A stretch of DNA of 64,000 nucleotides, from contig DIUI01000095.1 in NCBI GenBank assembly GCA_002428215.1, forward strand, positions 1 to 64,000. The letters are read 5' to 3'. Each line of letters starts with the position of its first letter. Position 1 is the first letter of the stretch. This stretch comes from Prolixibacteraceae bacterium UBA6162. Lineage in GTDB: Bacteria > Bacteroidota > Bacteroidia > Bacteroidales > Prolixibacteraceae. Below, in pieces: positions 63,602-64,000 of the stretch. The translations under genes were made by a program, and so were the position numbers. Under the pieces are notes generated by a model. That model worked only from the letters and a program-made list of their open reading frames with translations, did not search any database and was not told where the DNA came from.

Positions 63602-64000
63602 ATGCAAATCAGGATAGTCAACAGGTCAAGCAACGAACTTCCTGCCTATAGTACAGCCCACTCTGCTGGCATGGATATCCGTGCAAGCCTTGAAAATGAT
63701 GTTGTGCTAAAGCCCATGGAACGCGGATTAATACCCACCGGTTTGTATATTGAGTTGCCCGAGGGTTATGAGGCACAGATTCGTCCCCGTAGTGGATTGG
63801 CGCTTACCAAGGGAATTTCGGTTCTTAACTCTCCGGGTACTATCGATGCTGATTACCGGGGGGAGATTGGTATAATACTTGTCAATCTTTCCAATGAGCC
63901 ATTTGTGGTGAAGAACGGCGATCGAATTTGTCAAATGGTAATCGCGAGACATGAAAAGGCCGAGTGGCAGGTTACTAATGAACTCCAGAATACTGAAAGG
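63602..64000 (+). CDS. dut: dUTP pyrophosphatase, 3' part beyond the window
   Basis: 133 codons visible; the window ends before the stop. Motifs in order: [10 protein letters not shown] (motif 1), [12 protein letters not shown] (motif 2, catalytic Ser-containing), [18 protein letters not shown] (motif 3, with Tyr after the catalytic Asp), and [12 protein letters not shown] (motif 4). The Gly-rich fifth motif would lie outside. dUTPase removes dUTP and supplies dUMP for thymidylate synthesis. Confidence 0.93.
   Translation, partial: MQIRIVNRSSNELPAYSTAHSAGMDIRASLENDVVLKPMERGLIPTGLYIELPEGYEAQIRPRSGLALTKGISVLNSPGTIDADYRGEIGIILVNLSNEPFVVKNGDRICQMVIARHEKAEWQVTNELQNTER

Overview
The window looks like a chromosomal segment of a Gram-negative Bacteroidota bacterium, probably Bacteroidales or Marinilabiliales. 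The reasons are: type IX secretion genes of the PorW/SprE and PorX type, Bacteroidota-style -7 boxes (TAnnTTTG), lipoproteins beginning with short Cys signals, a KDO transferase, a B12-dependent ribonucleotide reductase, an HU-CCDC81/SPOR protein, and few Shine-Dalgarno sites. There is no rRNA, CRISPR array, transposase or phage module. One tRNA is present, an initiator tRNA-Met. All names come from reading translated sequence; no database search was run.

Layout. 1-5723: end of one RND pump, then a 1568-residue protein joining an RND pump, about six extra membrane segments and an ABC ATPase, then an ABC-2-like permease. 5720-9102 (minus): short-chain polyprenyl synthase and an HAE3/MMPL-type RND protein. 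9303-9484: promoter, initiator tRNA, terminator. 9656-13504 (minus): two paralogous lipoprotein subtilases with matching terminators, flanking a DUF1801 gene. 14108-20786: an arsenic island with two ArsR-controlled transcription units (arsR-arsC-acr3 and arsR-arsE-arsF-arsG-permease), an exported nitroreductase and a DUF4395 protein. 21051-37923 is mostly housekeeping: pullulanase, alanine dehydrogenase, TsaE, GcvH, NrdJ, WaaA, a lycopene cyclase-like protein, a universal stress protein, MetG, LD-carboxypeptidase, YraN, YjbR, an S4 protein and an ACP-like protein lacking the carrier serine.

38276-41269: three consecutive exported cyclophilins, the last fused to a degenerate trypsin-like domain. 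42330-45246: a tetraheme NapC/NrfH-type cytochrome fused to a SUMF1 domain, followed by a Tat-exported Gfo/Idh/MocA oxidoreductase. 45520-51730: coaX, porW/sprE, porX. 51760-58304: MlaF/MlaE lipid transport, ManC, an exported amidase, RfbB and GalE. 58440-64000: HU-CCDC81/SPOR protein, MtnA, GH16 glucanase, HAD hydrolase, an exported protein of unknown family with a possible His/Cys pair, and the start of dut.

Best candidates for something new: (1) the RND-ABC fusion with its permease partner, which suggests one machine mixing two efflux mechanisms; (2) the tetraheme-SUMF1 fusion next to a Tat-exported Gfo/Idh enzyme, which could be a quinone-linked envelope redox module; (3) the pseudoprotease-cyclophilin fusion in a triple cyclophilin operon; (4) an arsenic island in which two operons appear to share one operator motif.
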